Shown here piece after piece: positions 45,317 through 57,462 of a DNA stretch of 64,000 bases. The stretch's first letter is position 1, and the number at the start of each line of letters is the position of its first letter. Position numbers and translations under genes: made by a program. This DNA is from Moniliophthora roreri. Its lineage: Eukaryota; Basidiomycota; Agaricomycetes; Agaricales; Marasmiaceae. The notes under the pieces were generated by a model. It worked only from the letters and a program-made list of their open reading frames with translations. It did no database searches and had not been told where the DNA came from. Location: assembly GCA_001466705.2 (NCBI GenBank), contig LATX02000213.1:62001-126000 (forward strand), in the 5' to 3' direction.

Positions 45317-46652
45317 CCCTCTTGATATCCTTTGTGTGCTTTTGATGTTGCTGAGTATGTTATCATCCATCCTTTGAGCATTTTGCTAATTAATTCCTTC
45401 AGGTGGATTGAGCTTAAGGAATAGTGCAAAGCTGGGTCATTCTGGCCTTGAGGCATTGAGCTTTTTATGATTGATGTTGACGTGGTTATGAAGTTTGGCT
45501 TTGAGGACAAGAGCTTAAGATCGGGGGAAAAATGTTCGGCCATGTTCAGAAAATGGTACGCATACATATTATCTCGATGTGCTGTTTGTTTTCTGATGCA
45601 TACATCTATCACAAGGAGCCTGGATAAGATCAAGATTGCGTGAAAATCATATGGACGTTTCAAGGACAGGTACTCTCATCTTCATGAGCGCTTGGAGCAA
45701 TGCCTCGAATATGACAAGATGGTCATCTTTGACCTATGTACCAACACGGTGCATACTTATCCAGACTTTCTTCATCACTGTCACTCATGTCGTTAATAGA
45801 TGTCTACTGCTGCAAAAAATATTAGAAAGGCCGACTCTGCCACCGTGAAGCCAAGAATGCTAGATTATATTACGAATAACCCGGAACTTGATGGCAGAGA
45901 TGCGTCACTCAATCCACCCATTGCCCATAAAGATGACAAGTGAGAGCATGGATTTCATCACCCAATGACCACCCAGTATCTCGTCCCACAAGCTCATTAT
46001 TCTCTCTACTGATATGATGTCACTGATCAACATTACCTAGACATATCGAGCTATATTTTGTGGTCCAAGCGCTGGCTTTGACAAGCCTGCTACTTCGACA
46101 CAGGGGGGTAACACCAAGATTCATGGGTTGGATGCTGCTACCGAACTGATGTTGGCATACGTGGGTCTACAGGTACGACTTTCTATTGTATATACCTGAG
46201 ATCCTTGCTGACCCTCCACCGAGACCTGGTTTGGTCTTAGTGACGTGGTCGAATGGGGCGCCAGGCATGGAAAGTTCAACCTTGAGGCATTCTATAGAAA
46301 TCTAGTTGGGATTCTTGAAGATATGCCCCCTAATTTCAAGACTAACCTTCTCAAGTGGTATGAAGAGTAAGCATTTTAGTTTCTTTTCATATTGACAGTG
46401 CACTAATATCGCTTTAGGGAAGTTTTCCAAGACGTCAAGTCTGGTGGTGATGTCGATAAGGAAGACCCCAACTCGGAAGCGGCATCTCTGCGGCGTGAGT
46501 TTAGCGAGGAAGACAACAAATTAGAGGTAGAAGAGGAGCAGAGAGAGCCAAGTGCTGGCGCTGATTCTGTTTCTATGCGCAACGGCGAAGGCCTGGCTCA
46601 GGGTGAAGGCCTGGCTCAGGGTGAAGGACCAGCTCAAGGTGAAGGTAATTAG
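45317..46652 (+). pseudogene. DUF6698-like gene, copy 2 with Gly-Glu-rich repeat tail
   Basis: It starts with the same Spt5-fragment-to-DUF6698 junction seen at 38811-39065. The 3' part is better preserved: 'CGPSAGFDKPATSTQGGNTKIHG', 'ATELMLAYVGLQ', intron (GTACGA...GAG), 'TWFGLSDVVEWGARHGKFN', 'FYRNLVGILEDMP', 'LLKWYEE', intron, then an acidic tail and TAG at 46650-46652. Stops in the 5' half make it a probable pseudogene or one with unresolved introns. Confidence 0.5.
46584..46646 (+). repeat. 18-bp coding minisatellite (three units plus partial)
   Basis: Units GGYGAAGGMCYRGCTCAR encode G-E-G-L/P-A-Q repeated at the C-terminus of the DUF6698-like frame. Confidence 0.85.
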
Positions 46653-47513
46653 CGGTTGAGGTTTCTTTTTATGTACTTCATAATGGACTTTATGTATTCT
46701 GCTATGGACTTTGTTGTATTACTGCTATCGTATCGTGCTTTCGGATACAGACATTGGATTAGCATATGTGTTGTATTGTCTATAATGGGACGGAATAGAT
46801 GGAAATGGTTGTATTGTTCAAATCATGTTGTGACACCTACGATCTGTTACAAGGGTCTATACCCACAGTAACCTTGAATAATAGTTGGATTACCTGTAAT
46901 AGAATACATCTCGTGATACCTGTTATAAGCTACAATACTTGCAATAAATCCTATTAGTCATTTTAATGTCTATAACCCACTATAACCCTTCATAACCCGT
47001 CATAACCACAGAAACCGGCTATAATTCCTTCAACCAGTCATTTTATCCTTAACCCTTCATATCATAGGGTACGTGTCGGATTCTCTGTTACTAGTTGTAT
47101 TATATCTGGCTCGTTGTACTTCATAGATCAAATTGTATTCCTATGCACTCACAATATCCCTCGAAACTTGTTATAAGCCCCATCATTCATGCTATTCCTT
47201 GTCACCCACTTTATTATCAGCTGCTCGTCATATTACACCGTATGTGTCGTATTACCTGCTACTCATTGTATTATCCCTCACCCATTATATCTCCAGCAAC
47301 TCGTTGCAATCCTCAAGACCGTTGGCGTTGGGTATCAGGTGCTATATTAGGCTGGAGATTGATTATGGTTGGAGCTATAATCAACAGTGACCTTAATGGG
47401 AGATTGTCACCAATCTCAAGGGTCAGTCCTTAGTTATAACTCTCTCTGGATTTTGCTGATGTATGAGGTGCATACACAGGCTTATCCCATTAACCCTACT
47501 AATACTCCCATAG
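46653..47513. other. Non-coding, TATAACCC-rich
   Basis: TATAACC/CATAACC words cluster at about 46960-47040, echoing 34745-34915. Short frames (46656-46871, 47095-47433) look like chance. Confidence 0.35.
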
Positions 47514-48115
47514 GCCTTTGTCATATACTGCTTCTTCACCCTCCTAACCTCCTACCTCGGCAGCCAATGCTCTCTCCTCATCCTTCTCCATGGTTGTCCC
47601 CCCAAAGACCCTCCCCTCCCCATCAACTTTATCATGAGCGAAATCGACGTCAGTGACCCCTACACCTTCCTCTTCCTCAAATGCAGCATCCTCCAATATG
47701 TCCAACTCAAACCTTTTCTCGCTATCGCAACCATGATCCTCAAAGCCCACAATAAATACAACGAANAATTTGCCTATCCCTATACTGTCTAGCCATGTTT
47801 CGGATCTGCATCTCTACAGATCTAAAACCCTTCTGCCCTGTCCCCAAATTCCTCTGTGTCAAGGGCATCCTATTCTTCTTGTTTTGGCAAAGTATCGGGA
47901 TAAGCATCCTTGTTGCTGTAAGTGTTATCACGAAACTAGGTCTCTACACAGATAATGAGTACATCTCCCTTGGGCTTACAGATACATTAATATGTATCGA
48001 AATGCTGTTTTTTGCCATAGCCCACCTATTCGCATTCAGTCATACAGACTTTATTGACCGAGATAAACATTACATTGCTTGGATGCCCATTTCGTACACA
48101 TTCTGAGATGCATTT
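47514..48115 (+). pseudogene. TMEM184/OST-alpha (DUF300) family fragment, gap and TGA
   Basis: After a TAG acceptor (47512-47513) the frame reads 'AFVIYCFFTLLTSYLG', 'SLLILLHG', 'PYTFLFLKCSILQYVQLKPF'. The N at 47766 replaces the next part. The frame resumes 'SLYCLAMFRICISTDLKPF', 'KFLCVKGILFFLFWQ', 'GISILVAVSV', 'DTLICIEMLFFAIAHLFAF'. These are the conserved transmembrane segments of seven-helix TMEM184-like proteins (vacuolar or plasma-membrane transport-related). A TGA at 48104-48106 lies where the family has Arg ('SYTF' stop 'DAFG'), another apparent CGA-to-TGA change. The first helices are missing upstream. Confidence 0.7.
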
Positions 48116-50383
48116 GGGTATGTAGCCTTTGTCCATATACATTCTCATTTGCTCACTAAAGTCATACATGGTTGCATGNCAAAACAACATATGGATGTTT
48201 AGCTTACCTGCTCATGCTGACCTGTCCTATATTTGCGCTGAGATGAGGTATTCCTTGCACTCAAAGATCCGCTGCCTGCAGAATGGATGTTAGCACTTAT
48301 GTTCCTAGAATCACTGACATGTGTTTACTGGTGGTGCTTCCTTGTCCAGAGTAGTATTGTGAGAACTGTGAATGAGATCCAGTCCTCCCCATGTTCTCTG
48401 TGCTACTTCCAAACATGAACCCTCCAGTTGAATCAGCTTGAGTAGGAGTAGATTGCATGAATAAATGCTTTCGAAATTGTTGGTCTTGAGAGCCAGAAGT
48501 AGATCCTGTGCTAGCACCAAATGCAAATCCACCTGTTGCTTCTCAGAAATCAGATGTGTACAGCTGACTACTGAGATGAGATGCATACTTCTACTTGACT
48601 CCGCATTGAAGGAAGAGGATTGGTTCTGAGAGCCTCAACTAGTGCCGGAGGCAGCTAAACCTGCAGCTGTTTGGAGATCAGCACTCTCAGGCTGAGTACC
48701 AGATATAGAATGTATACTTTGANACCTATCTATGTATCAGATCCAAAGCAGAGAACTCCCGAAACCTGTAGGGAATCTAACTATGGCCCAATGAATGCAT
48801 TGGCTAGTTAACCAAGCTCTCAAAAGTGCTATCAATGGGATTTTAACTTCTACTTTACTTTTCTATAACATCTGCAAAGTGCAAGCTGCAGTCAAACAGT
48901 ACAGAGGTACTTAGAAGAGACATCAAAACAGAAAGACAGCTTAGAACAGGAACGATCATAGAACAATCCTCCTCCAAAGTCAATATACAGATCAGAGTCA
49001 AAGCAGGCGATCTCTTGATAAAGAATTCACCAGCGGCTAAACAATATGTGATAAGCAAACTAGGTACAAAGACTGCTCAGAAAGACAGAAATCACTTCCA
49101 AAGGACATTCACTACCTATAGACAGATACAACGAGACATATGAAGAATGTCTAACATGCAAGAAATCCTAAATAAGACTGAGCATGCATTGTCAAAGGAG
49201 ATAGGGACAATAACAGCATGTTCCAACCTTGGAAACTTTGGCATCTAGGCCTCTGCCGATGTGTGAATACTAGGAAAGGGGAAATGCTGTCAATAGACGG
49301 GACAGATACAGCCATCCACTTGTAGATAGCTGACTTAGAAAAGGAAAAATACAAATTATAGAGTCTAGAACATCTGGAGGCGTAGATACCTGCATGGGTA
49401 TGGTCGGATACCCTAGTGGCCAGACCCCATGACATCTGAATAATCCCTCTTTTAGTATCTCAGTCACTCATTTGTCATTTCCTGAATTATCGGACATTAT
49501 TTATAATTTTCTGTAGATATATTCCTTGGACTGTATATAAGGACAGCTAGATATTTGTACATACTCAAGTAACTCTGCCCCCTCTGATTGTGAATACATG
49601 ACAAGTTTNTCTAAGTGCGGCAACTCTGATCACATCGATCCACACTTGCACAACAAACTGAGTTAGACTTTTGAAGGTTATTCTTTTGGGTAGTCCTATC
49701 TTAGACAAATTACTAGAGAGAGTTGGATGCTGGATCTCTCAGACTCTTAGCCCTAGGACTGACACCAATGTGTCCTTACTAGTCATCTGGGGCCAGCTTT
49801 GCGGGGGTGTTTGAATGAAGATGACATGGTTCCGAGTCGAGGAAGCCAGCATCGTCATGAGACTGGCTCCAGGAGTTAGCGCTACCAAACTAGCAGGTCG
49901 GGTTCATCTAGGTGGGAAAGGTGATTCTAGTCCACAGCTTGCTTGCTCATTATAGTACTTCTCTGAGAAGTCCTCATGAGTCAAAACTAGCCTGTGTTAA
50001 ATACAATTGTTCTCACCAAAAATGGTTCGAGTTCCGTCTAATTTCCTCGCTGCATTACTTCGACTATGANGATTGGTTTCCGTTCCAGTTAGCTAGGGAG
50101 GAGCTGCTCATCGTGAACCGTGAAGTAGCAAGCCGGCTGGTGGAGCAGCAGCCATTAAAGGACGAATGCTGGACGAATGAACAGATGTCCACTCACCCCG
50201 GCGACTTCAATCAAGCGAGGTGAAGATACATAACCTCACCTCGGTTGTCGGAATGAGATCCCGTCATTCCCGGATGTCTGTGTAGATGCCGTCGCCCCAC
50301 CCCGCCCCCATATCCAGAGCTATCACTGGCCATCTCAGTGTAATGTCACTGGCAGCTGCAGGGTCGGGGCCTGGCATTTCAAC
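48116..50383. other. Patchwork of short contig pieces, no supported gene
   Basis: Ns at 48179, 48723, 49609 and 50070 split this stretch. A 'DPVL-PN-NPPV' word repeats on the plus strand near 48375-48540, but frames are broken. The word CCGAAACCTGTAGGGAA at about 48760 also occurs in the tandem units at 5.8 and 7.2 kb. Confidence 0.3.
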
Positions 50384-50932
50384 CACAACGCTGTCGTTTT
50401 GGCGATCAGCACAGTTAGGAGCGATCTTAAGAGTCTACTCGGAAGGAGCGTGAAAGCAGTCGCCGTATCTGTATATTCTGAATCTTAGTATTTGGTCCTC
50501 ATACGCAAAGTAGATACATCGACATCTCTGTACTAGGCCAATAGCCGGACTGAGGTCTACAGTTCCAACCCTCCTTCTGTGTGTGCCGTGCTTTAACCAA
50601 TGGTTTCGGATGGAGCCAGGTTGTTGTCTTGCATCATCATGATGCCATTTGCAGTCATTCGAAGTATTTGAAGTGCAACTCTGGCATGGACAAAGTAAGA
50701 GGTCAGACTCGGGGTCGACGTCCTTGGTTGGCATCAACAACATTGAGATAGTATTGTGAACGATGGCGCCAGTGACCTTTGCCGTGCTGCGAAGAGTGAG
50801 TTGATTACTGACAGACCTCCGAAGCCTTTGACGTTAACACCGTACCAGGTGCACTGCCAACGTGCTTTTTCCCTGAACCCGGGCTACCTACTAGATAGCA
50901 TTAATTGCACAGATACGGATAAATACTGTGAA
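50384..50932. repeat. Repeat R2 (FunK1 downstream flank), copy 1
   Basis: 50384-50698 matches 52862-53180, and a shorter piece matches 51949-52075. The copies differ by indels, including about 218 bp present here and absent near 53180. This is the downstream flank of FunK1 genes and was copied with them. Confidence 0.7.
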
Positions 50933-51411
50933 TAGTGGCTAGTAGGAACTTGGAACTCAACGTTGGGGTCGGTGGTTGGGTCAATAATTATAAAGTTCGG
51001 CTTGATCATAATGGTAACTGGTTGGGCGCTTATTCAAATCGGGACGTGCACTCTCGAGTTTCAACTCCTAGCGAAAAATCGGGACAAAGTCGTTTGATAG
51101 AGACAGGTACAAAGGTCTAGTAGCGAACCCTCGGAGCAGGACTGGCTTTAATCGCTGCCTCAAAAATAGGATAGTGGCTAGTAGGAACTTGGAACTCAAC
51201 GTTGGGGTCGGTGGTCGGGTCAATAATTTGATCATGATGGTAACTTGGTTGGGCGCTTATTCAAATCGGGACGTGCACTCTCGAGTTTCAACTCCTAACG
51301 AAAAATCGGGATAAAGTTGTTTAATAGATACAGGTACAAAGATCTAGTAGCGAACCCTCGGAGCAGGACTGGCTTTAATCGCTGCCTCGAAAATAGGTTT
51401 ATTCTCCAACA
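50933..51411. repeat. 239-bp tandem repeat containing a FunK1 3' stub
   Basis: Unit 1 is 50933-51171 and unit 2 is 51172-about 51411. Each contains the downstream flank plus the last ~50 bp of a FunK1 coding region (stub 51118-51170, minus strand, ending 'PRVRY'). The second unit continues into a longer kinase fragment. Confidence 0.75.
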
Positions 51412-51947
51412 GTGCAAAAGCCTTCTCCCGTTCCTGGCTTCCGTCGAAAAATCCTTCCTTGAACACCTCTTCGATGAAATCAAGGGAGCTGTAGCGCTTG
51501 AGGCTCTCCTGCAACTCTACCTGCTTCTCTGGTGTGAGAAGCTGCCTAACCCTGAAGTAAACCTTATCGTCAGCGATTTTACGAATTGCATTAGATGCTT
51601 CGGTAAACGGTCTCCTCAGAAACCAGACATCGCCTTGTAAAGCTTGATCAATGCCGGCGAAAAGTGACCCAAATGCATCCACGTTCACCCGCAAATCATC
51701 AATTTCGTCTTCTCGCTGCTTCGCGATCTGCTGCCAGTTCCCCTGCTTCCACAACTCGAACTGAGGCTTCTCGATCAGCGTACCGTTTCGATAGCGGCCC
51801 AAGATCCATATTAAAACCCAAAACAGCGATTCCGCGTCGTGTCGATAGACCCTCATTACTTGCCCCATCCTCGCGCTCCCAGTGAGCAACTCACTGGCCA
51901 TGAAGATAAGAGCGCCAGTGTTGGAAAACCCAGCCGGCCGTCTCCAG
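51344..51947 (-). pseudogene. FunK1 kinase fragment 1 (C-lobe, cut at N)
   Basis: It encodes 'MASELLTGSARMGQVM', 'YRHDAESLFWVLIWILGRY' and the C-terminal extension ending 'SPAPRVRY'. Upstream it is cut by the N at 51948 within 'GRPAGFSNTG'. It is nearly identical to the 53438-54040 part of the full gene, so it may be the same locus from another allele. Confidence 0.75.
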
Positions 51948-52112
51948 NATTCTTAAGATTTGGTCCTCATACGCAAAGTAGATACATCGACATCTCTGTA
52001 CTAGGCCAATAGCCGGTCTGAGGTCTACAGTTCCAACCCCCCTGTGTGTGCCGTGCTTTAACCAAAGATTTCACGTATATATTTCTATGTACAGGTGTGA
52101 AGACTGGATGAT

Positions 52113-52860
52113 CTAGTTGTAGATACTGCCTGGAGCGGGACAGGCTTCAATCGCGGTGTGAAATACAGATTTCCTCTCCAGCAGTGCATAGGCCTTTTCC
52201 TGCTCCTGACTTCTGGCGAAATAGTCGGCCTCGAACACGTCTCGAATAAAGTCGAGCGAACTGCGGTGTGCGAGCTTCGCCTCCAAACCAGCCAATTCCT
52301 GCTCCTCCGTTGGTAGAAAATCATTGGGTCTACGAACCTTCTTGTACTTCAATTGACCGATACGTGCGGTAGTTCCAGAAGTGTCAAAGGTAAATGGGAC
52401 CCTCAGGTACCAAACATCTCCCACAACAACTGAGTCGATGCCCGAGAAAATCTCTGCGCGACGCGCCATGTCATCTTCTAGCTTCCGCAGTGCTCCCGTT
52501 CGCCTTGCGACAATTGATTCCCAACTCTGCTGCTTCCACACCTCAAATTCAAGTGGTCGAACCTGAAGTAGCTTGCCATCCCGAAAGCGGGCCAGGATCC
52601 AAATTAAAACCAAAAATAACGATTCAGCGTCGTGTCGGTAGACCCTGATTACTGCGCCTTCCCTACCCTCATCAGTGAGCAAGTCATTAGCCATGAAAAT
52701 GAGGGTTCCGGTGTTGGAAAACCCAGCCGGCCGTCTCCAGTGACAGTGAAGTAGCTAAGATCCCAGTCGCACAACTTGGGCCAGAAGATCTTGGTGCAGA
52801 ATCCAAGGTTAGCCTCGCTGATATCACCGTGTTCGACACCAAGAAACCAGAGGATAGCAT
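52113..52860 (-). pseudogene. FunK1 kinase fragment 2 (C-lobe, frameshifted, between Ns)
   Basis: It has 'LGVEHGDISEANLGFC' (catalytic loop), 'DWDLSYF' and, after a frameshift, 'MANDLLT', 'YRHDAESLFLVLIWILARFRDG' and a distinct C-terminal extension ('SVVVGDVWYLRVPFTFDTSG', ending 'GSIYN'). The frameshift lies between DWDLS and the FM-A motif, where the sequence reads ACTGTCACTGGAGACGG. Cut by N at 52861. Confidence 0.75.
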
Positions 52861-53437
52861 NCACAACGCTGTCGTTTTGGCGATCAGCACAGTTAGGAGC
52901 GATCTTAAGAGTCTACTCGGAAGGAGTGTGAAAGCAGTCGCCGTATCTGTGGAATAGCCATCTATATTCTTAAAATTTGGTCATCATACGCAAAGTAGAT
53001 ACATCGACATCTCTGTACTAGGCCAATAGCCGGTCTGAGGTCTACAGTTCCAACCCTCCTTCTCTGTGTGCCGTGCTTTAACCAATGGTTTCGGATGGAG
53101 CCAGGTTGTTGTCTTGCATCATCATGATGCCATTTGCAGTCATTCGAAGTATTTGAAGTGCAACTCTGGCATGGACAAAGACAGATACGGATAAATACTG
53201 TGAATACGAACCTGAATGCTCTGAGCCGTGATACAACCTGGAGCCGAGGAATAATGCTTTCCAAATAGTGGCTAGTAGGAACTTGGAACTCAACGTTGGG
53301 GTCGGTGGTCGGGTCAATAATTTGATCATGATGGTAACTTGGTTGGGCGCTTATTCAAATCGGGACGTGCACTCTCGAGTTTCAACTCCTAGCGAAAAAT
53401 CGGGACAAAGTCGTTTGATAGAGACAGGTACAAAGGT

Positions 53438-56046
53438 CTAGTAGCGAACCCTCGGAGCAGGACTGGCTTTAATCGCTGCCTCAAAAATAGGTTTATTCTC
53501 CAACAGTGCAAAAGCCTTCTCCCGTTCCTGGCTTCCGTCGAAAAATCCTTCCTTGAACACCTCTTCGATGAAATCAAGGGAGCTGTAGCGCTTGAGGCTC
53601 TCCTGCAACTCTACCTGCTTCTCTGGTGTGAGAAGCTGCCTAACCCTGAAGTAAACCTTATCGTCAGCGATTTTACGAATTGCATTAGATGCTTCGGTAA
53701 ACGGTCTCCTCAGAAACCAGACATCGCCTTGTAAAGCTTGATCAATGCCGGCGAAAAGTGACCCAAATGCATCCACGTTCACCCGCAACTCATCAATTTC
53801 GTCTTCTCGCTGCTTCGCGATCTGCTGCCAGTTCCCCTGCTTCCACAACTCGAACTGAGGCTTCTCGATCAGCGTACCGTTTCGATAGCGGCCCAAGATC
53901 CATATTAAAACCCAAAACAGCGATTCCGCGTCGTGTCGATAGACCCTCATTACTTGCCCCATCCTCGCGCTCCCAGTGAGCAACTCACTGGCCATGAAGA
54001 TAAGAGTGCCAGTGTTGGAAAACCCAGCCGGTCGTGGCTCTCCAGTGAAGTGGCTGAGGTCCCAGTCGCACAGCTTGGGCCAAGAGGTCTTGGTGCAGAA
54101 CCTAAGGTTAGCCTCGCTAATGTCACCGTGTTCAACACCAAGAAACCAGAAGATAGCATGGGCTAAAAACAACATTAGAAATTTGCTTAGAGTCACTATA
54201 TGGCGACGCACCTAACATGATCTTGCGATAATCTACGAAGAAAGTAGGCATATCCTTCGTGCGAGAAGTAATCGGCTCGTAAAATGGAAAGACTATAGCT
54301 CGTGGGATACGGGTTGCATTGGGTTTCCCCTTAACTGAGAGTTTCTTCCGGATACAGTCTGTTCTGAATTCCTCCAAATCTTGGCTGCATAGTACTTCTG
54401 GTAGACACTTCAGCGCGTCATCGGCATCCGACCCAACAAACTCGCATCGTTTCCTCGCGACACTGATGACGGCTTGTTCTGGTGGACGAGAGATCTCGGG
54501 ATGCGAAATCTTCATAACAGCCACTTGACCATCAACAGTACCCTTCAGGACTTGCGTGCAACGACCAGAGAGTCCGTAATGGGAGTGTATCATTGCATTC
54601 TTCTCATCCAGGACAAATTCCATAGGCCCGCCTGATGTCTCGAAAACAATTCTCTTCTTATCAAGTTCTGGAATAAAACCCCAACCGGTTGGAGGGAGAC
54701 GCTGAAGGATAAACAGCAAGAGGAGGAACGTGGGTAGTTCCTTGATGAAGTCGAAACCTTCGCTCTGTAAGGGTGATTCATGATCAAAGTGCCAGATATG
54801 AATGGTGCAGCCTGTTGAGTATGACGCGTCAATGAAGTGCTATGACCATCAGAGTCGGCCGCTCACCTCTGACAACAAAGTTCATCATGAACGACCTTGG
54901 CACGCTCAAGCTTAATGCCTCTGCAGCGTAGTCTGCCACCTGAACTACGGCAGGAGGCGCTCTTGTCCTTCCTCTGCCTTCACGAGATGTTCCACTCGAC
55001 GCTGTCGCGCTGTTTCCCGACCTCCGTGATCTCTTATGGCTTCCAGTCCCCTCTGAGATATATTTTCTCTTGCCCGTTCCACTTGCTGTACCTATGGTGA
55101 ATCCGAATAGAATCAGATGGACGAATGGGTTTCACAATACCGGACAATTTACCGTCGACCCCGGTCTCGGGGACGCTGCCTATTTCTTAAAGGGCATTAG
55201 TCCTTGAATAAACGTTATTATAAGATAAATTTATTTACCTTGGCCAATCTCTGCGTTCAAGGTGACCCAATTTTCGTGTGATAGGTAGCTGCCAACCCCA
55301 GCATTGTAAATCTGATCTAGTTGCTCTGCATTTTGTTTCGAGTTTGTGGTCTGAAACACCCAACAAGAATGAATGTCATCCCATTTATACTGCTCTGTGG
55401 GCGTATATGAAGCCAAATCGGTTGCGACATCTTTATATGGCCTAACTTTACGAACCTCCTCAATACGAGATAACGAAGCATTTATCACATCGGGTTTGCG
55501 ACCTGTCCAATCCTGGTTATTTTCGACGAAATTCGTGTCATTACGAGCGAATGCTATTGACTCGGGATCTGCAGCTCGGTCAAAGGATTCCGTCGTACAG
55601 CCCCGAAGTGCCTTGAGGGCATAGTTGGCGGCGAGGACAAATGATTAGTATTTTTCTTTCTCGTAAGACCTTTTGCAGCTGAAGAAGAATGAGATGGGTG
55701 AAAGAACGAAAGATGTAAATGAAAGACGTACTATTCGCCAAGCTGCACCTTCATTTTCTTGAATTTCTCTCCCTCTCCTTCTCCATTGGCACAACGCGTC
55801 ACGACTTGTAAAGCTTCGTCGAGTAAATCAGTGTCAGCTTTCGTGGTGCCGGGCTTTGTGATTTCTCAGAGCTTCGCGATGAAAAAGTCCTCCAGATCAA
55901 AGGGTTGGAATAGCTCGAGATCGTGCAACAAGGAGGGAGCGATATCTGCAGCTCTGGAGCGATCGTTCAACGTTCATTGGCAACAAATCAGGATATAGAA
56001 CACACCTAAAGTCTCCAATATCCTGACTTTCCCCAGCAGAACCCAT
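53438..56046 (-). CDS. FunK1 fungal-type protein kinase, near-complete multi-exon gene
   Basis: C-terminal exon 53438-54162 and middle exon 54212-54811 (600 nt) join in phase across a 49-nt intron. Exon 5' parts lie at about 54867-55100 ('ADYAAEALSLSVPRSF'), 55231-55640 ('RKPDVINASLSR', 'WVTLNAEIGQ') and 55740-56000, with a probable start ATG at 56044-56046 ('MGSAGESQDIGDF'). Kinase landmarks: 'VLKGTVDGQVAVMK' (nucleotide-binding lysine), 'VEHGDISEAN' (H-G-D in place of H-R-D), 'DWDLS' in place of DFG, then 'GTLIFMASELL' and 'YRHDAESLFWVLIW'. These are hallmarks of the FunK1 family. One in-frame TGA at 55866-55868 in the N-terminal part may be an unrecognised intron or nonsense change. Substrates of the family are unknown. 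Confidence 0.75.
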
Positions 56047-56426
56047 ATTTCCCAAAGCGCTGAATATCGTCCTCGCGGTCAGCTTGACTGTACAGAGTAA
56101 GCAACGAGTTCCTTGAGTATATCAGGGAAAGGGGGATGTGTAGTAGAGATCGTGTCGTACTTATACAAGGGTCAGACTCGGCCCGACAATGTCAACATCG
56201 ATACATAATCTGTAGAGGGCTCATCGATGCGAAAGGCGGCACCTCCCTGCTATGCAAGGAACGGCACACACAGTTGCGAGCTGATTGGGAGGTACCTAGA
56301 CGCTGTGGGCTCTGACACGATCATGACGAAGGAAAGCGCTGAAATTTCGGATGGCGTGCGGGGACAAAGCGGTGGCAACGCTTGATACGTATATATTTCT
56401 ATGTACAGGTGTGAAGACTGGATGAT

Positions 56427-56821
56427 CTAGTTGTAGATACTGCTTGGAGCGGGACAGGCTTCAATCGCGGTGTCAAATACAAATCTCTTCTCCAACAGTG
56501 CATAGGCCTTTCCCTGCTCCTGGCTTCTGGCGAAATAGTCGACCTCAAACACGTCCAGAATGAAATTGAGCGAATTGCGGTGTGCAAGTTGTGTGTCCAA
56601 TCCAGCCAACTCCTGCTCCTCCTTTGGCAGAAAACCATTGGGTCTACGGACCTTCTTGGACTTCAATTGATCGATACGTGCGGTGATTCCAGAAGTGTCG
56701 AAGGTAAATGGGACCCTCAGGTACCAAATATCTTCCACCACAGCTGAGTCGACGCCCGAGAAAATCTCTGCGCGACGCGCCATGTCATCTTCTAGCTGCT
56801 GTATTGCTCCCGTTCGCCTTG
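56427..56821 (-). pseudogene. FunK1 kinase fragment 4 (C-terminal extension only, cut at N)
   Basis: 'LEDDMARRAEIFSGVD', 'EDIWYLRVPFTFDTSG', ending 'PSSIYN'. Closest to fragment 2. The N at 56822 removes everything upstream. Confidence 0.7.
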
Positions 56822-56822
56822 N

Positions 56823-57462
56823 TCGATGCGAATTTTTCTTGATTACAGTCAGAGACAGCTTTGCAGAAAGATCAGAAGAATGGCAGCAAACTAGCGGAAA
56901 CTTGTCGGCACAGCAATCAGCAAGGATTTGTTTCCAAAGAAGACTGCGGCCTTTGAAGCAATTAAAGGACCCAGAATTCAACGCCGACCAGGTTCGATTG
57001 CAGGTATGCTAGATTGTTTAAGAGATGGTCCTTGTGACAATCCGAGAGCAATACCTGATTAGAATGTGAATGTGGCGGAGAGATGTATCTCGATGAGCCA
57101 AAAAAAGAAAAAAAGAGGTCGAAGTCGGCGATAACTAGTAGTTCCNGCAGTTTGAACATAGCCATTTCAAACCCCGCATGACAGTCTGAACCCTTAGCAG
57201 AGCCAGTCCCGATATAAGTTCGAACCCACTGTACGTGTGCCTGCCACCGGCGGCCCATTTGAACTGAGGTGAATTCAAACCCAAGACCTGTAATAACCTA
57301 CACTCAGCACCATGCCAACCACATCCCACTCAGTTGATACCACATTGATCATGGCCTTGCACACTTCATTATTAGCCTGCACCATTGCAATATGACCAAG
57401 GATGATCTGAAACCTGAAGAAATTGTATAATTTTTATGCGTTCAATATACAGACAAGATGAT
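56823..57462. other. Spacer with tRNA-like A/B-box motif, repeated at 59520-59837
   Basis: 57147-57462 and 59520-59837 are near-identical. On the minus strand TGGCATGGTGC (57317-57307) and GGTTTGAATTC (57281-57271) resemble pol III A and B boxes, 25 nt apart. The second copy has them at 59692-59682 and 59656-59646. The left part, 56823-57145 between Ns, has no gene. Confidence 0.4.

Noticed and set aside
48311..48586. 91-aa minus-strand frame as a gene
   Set aside because: It is antisense to a decayed repeat ('DPVL-PN-NPPV') and lacks any motif.
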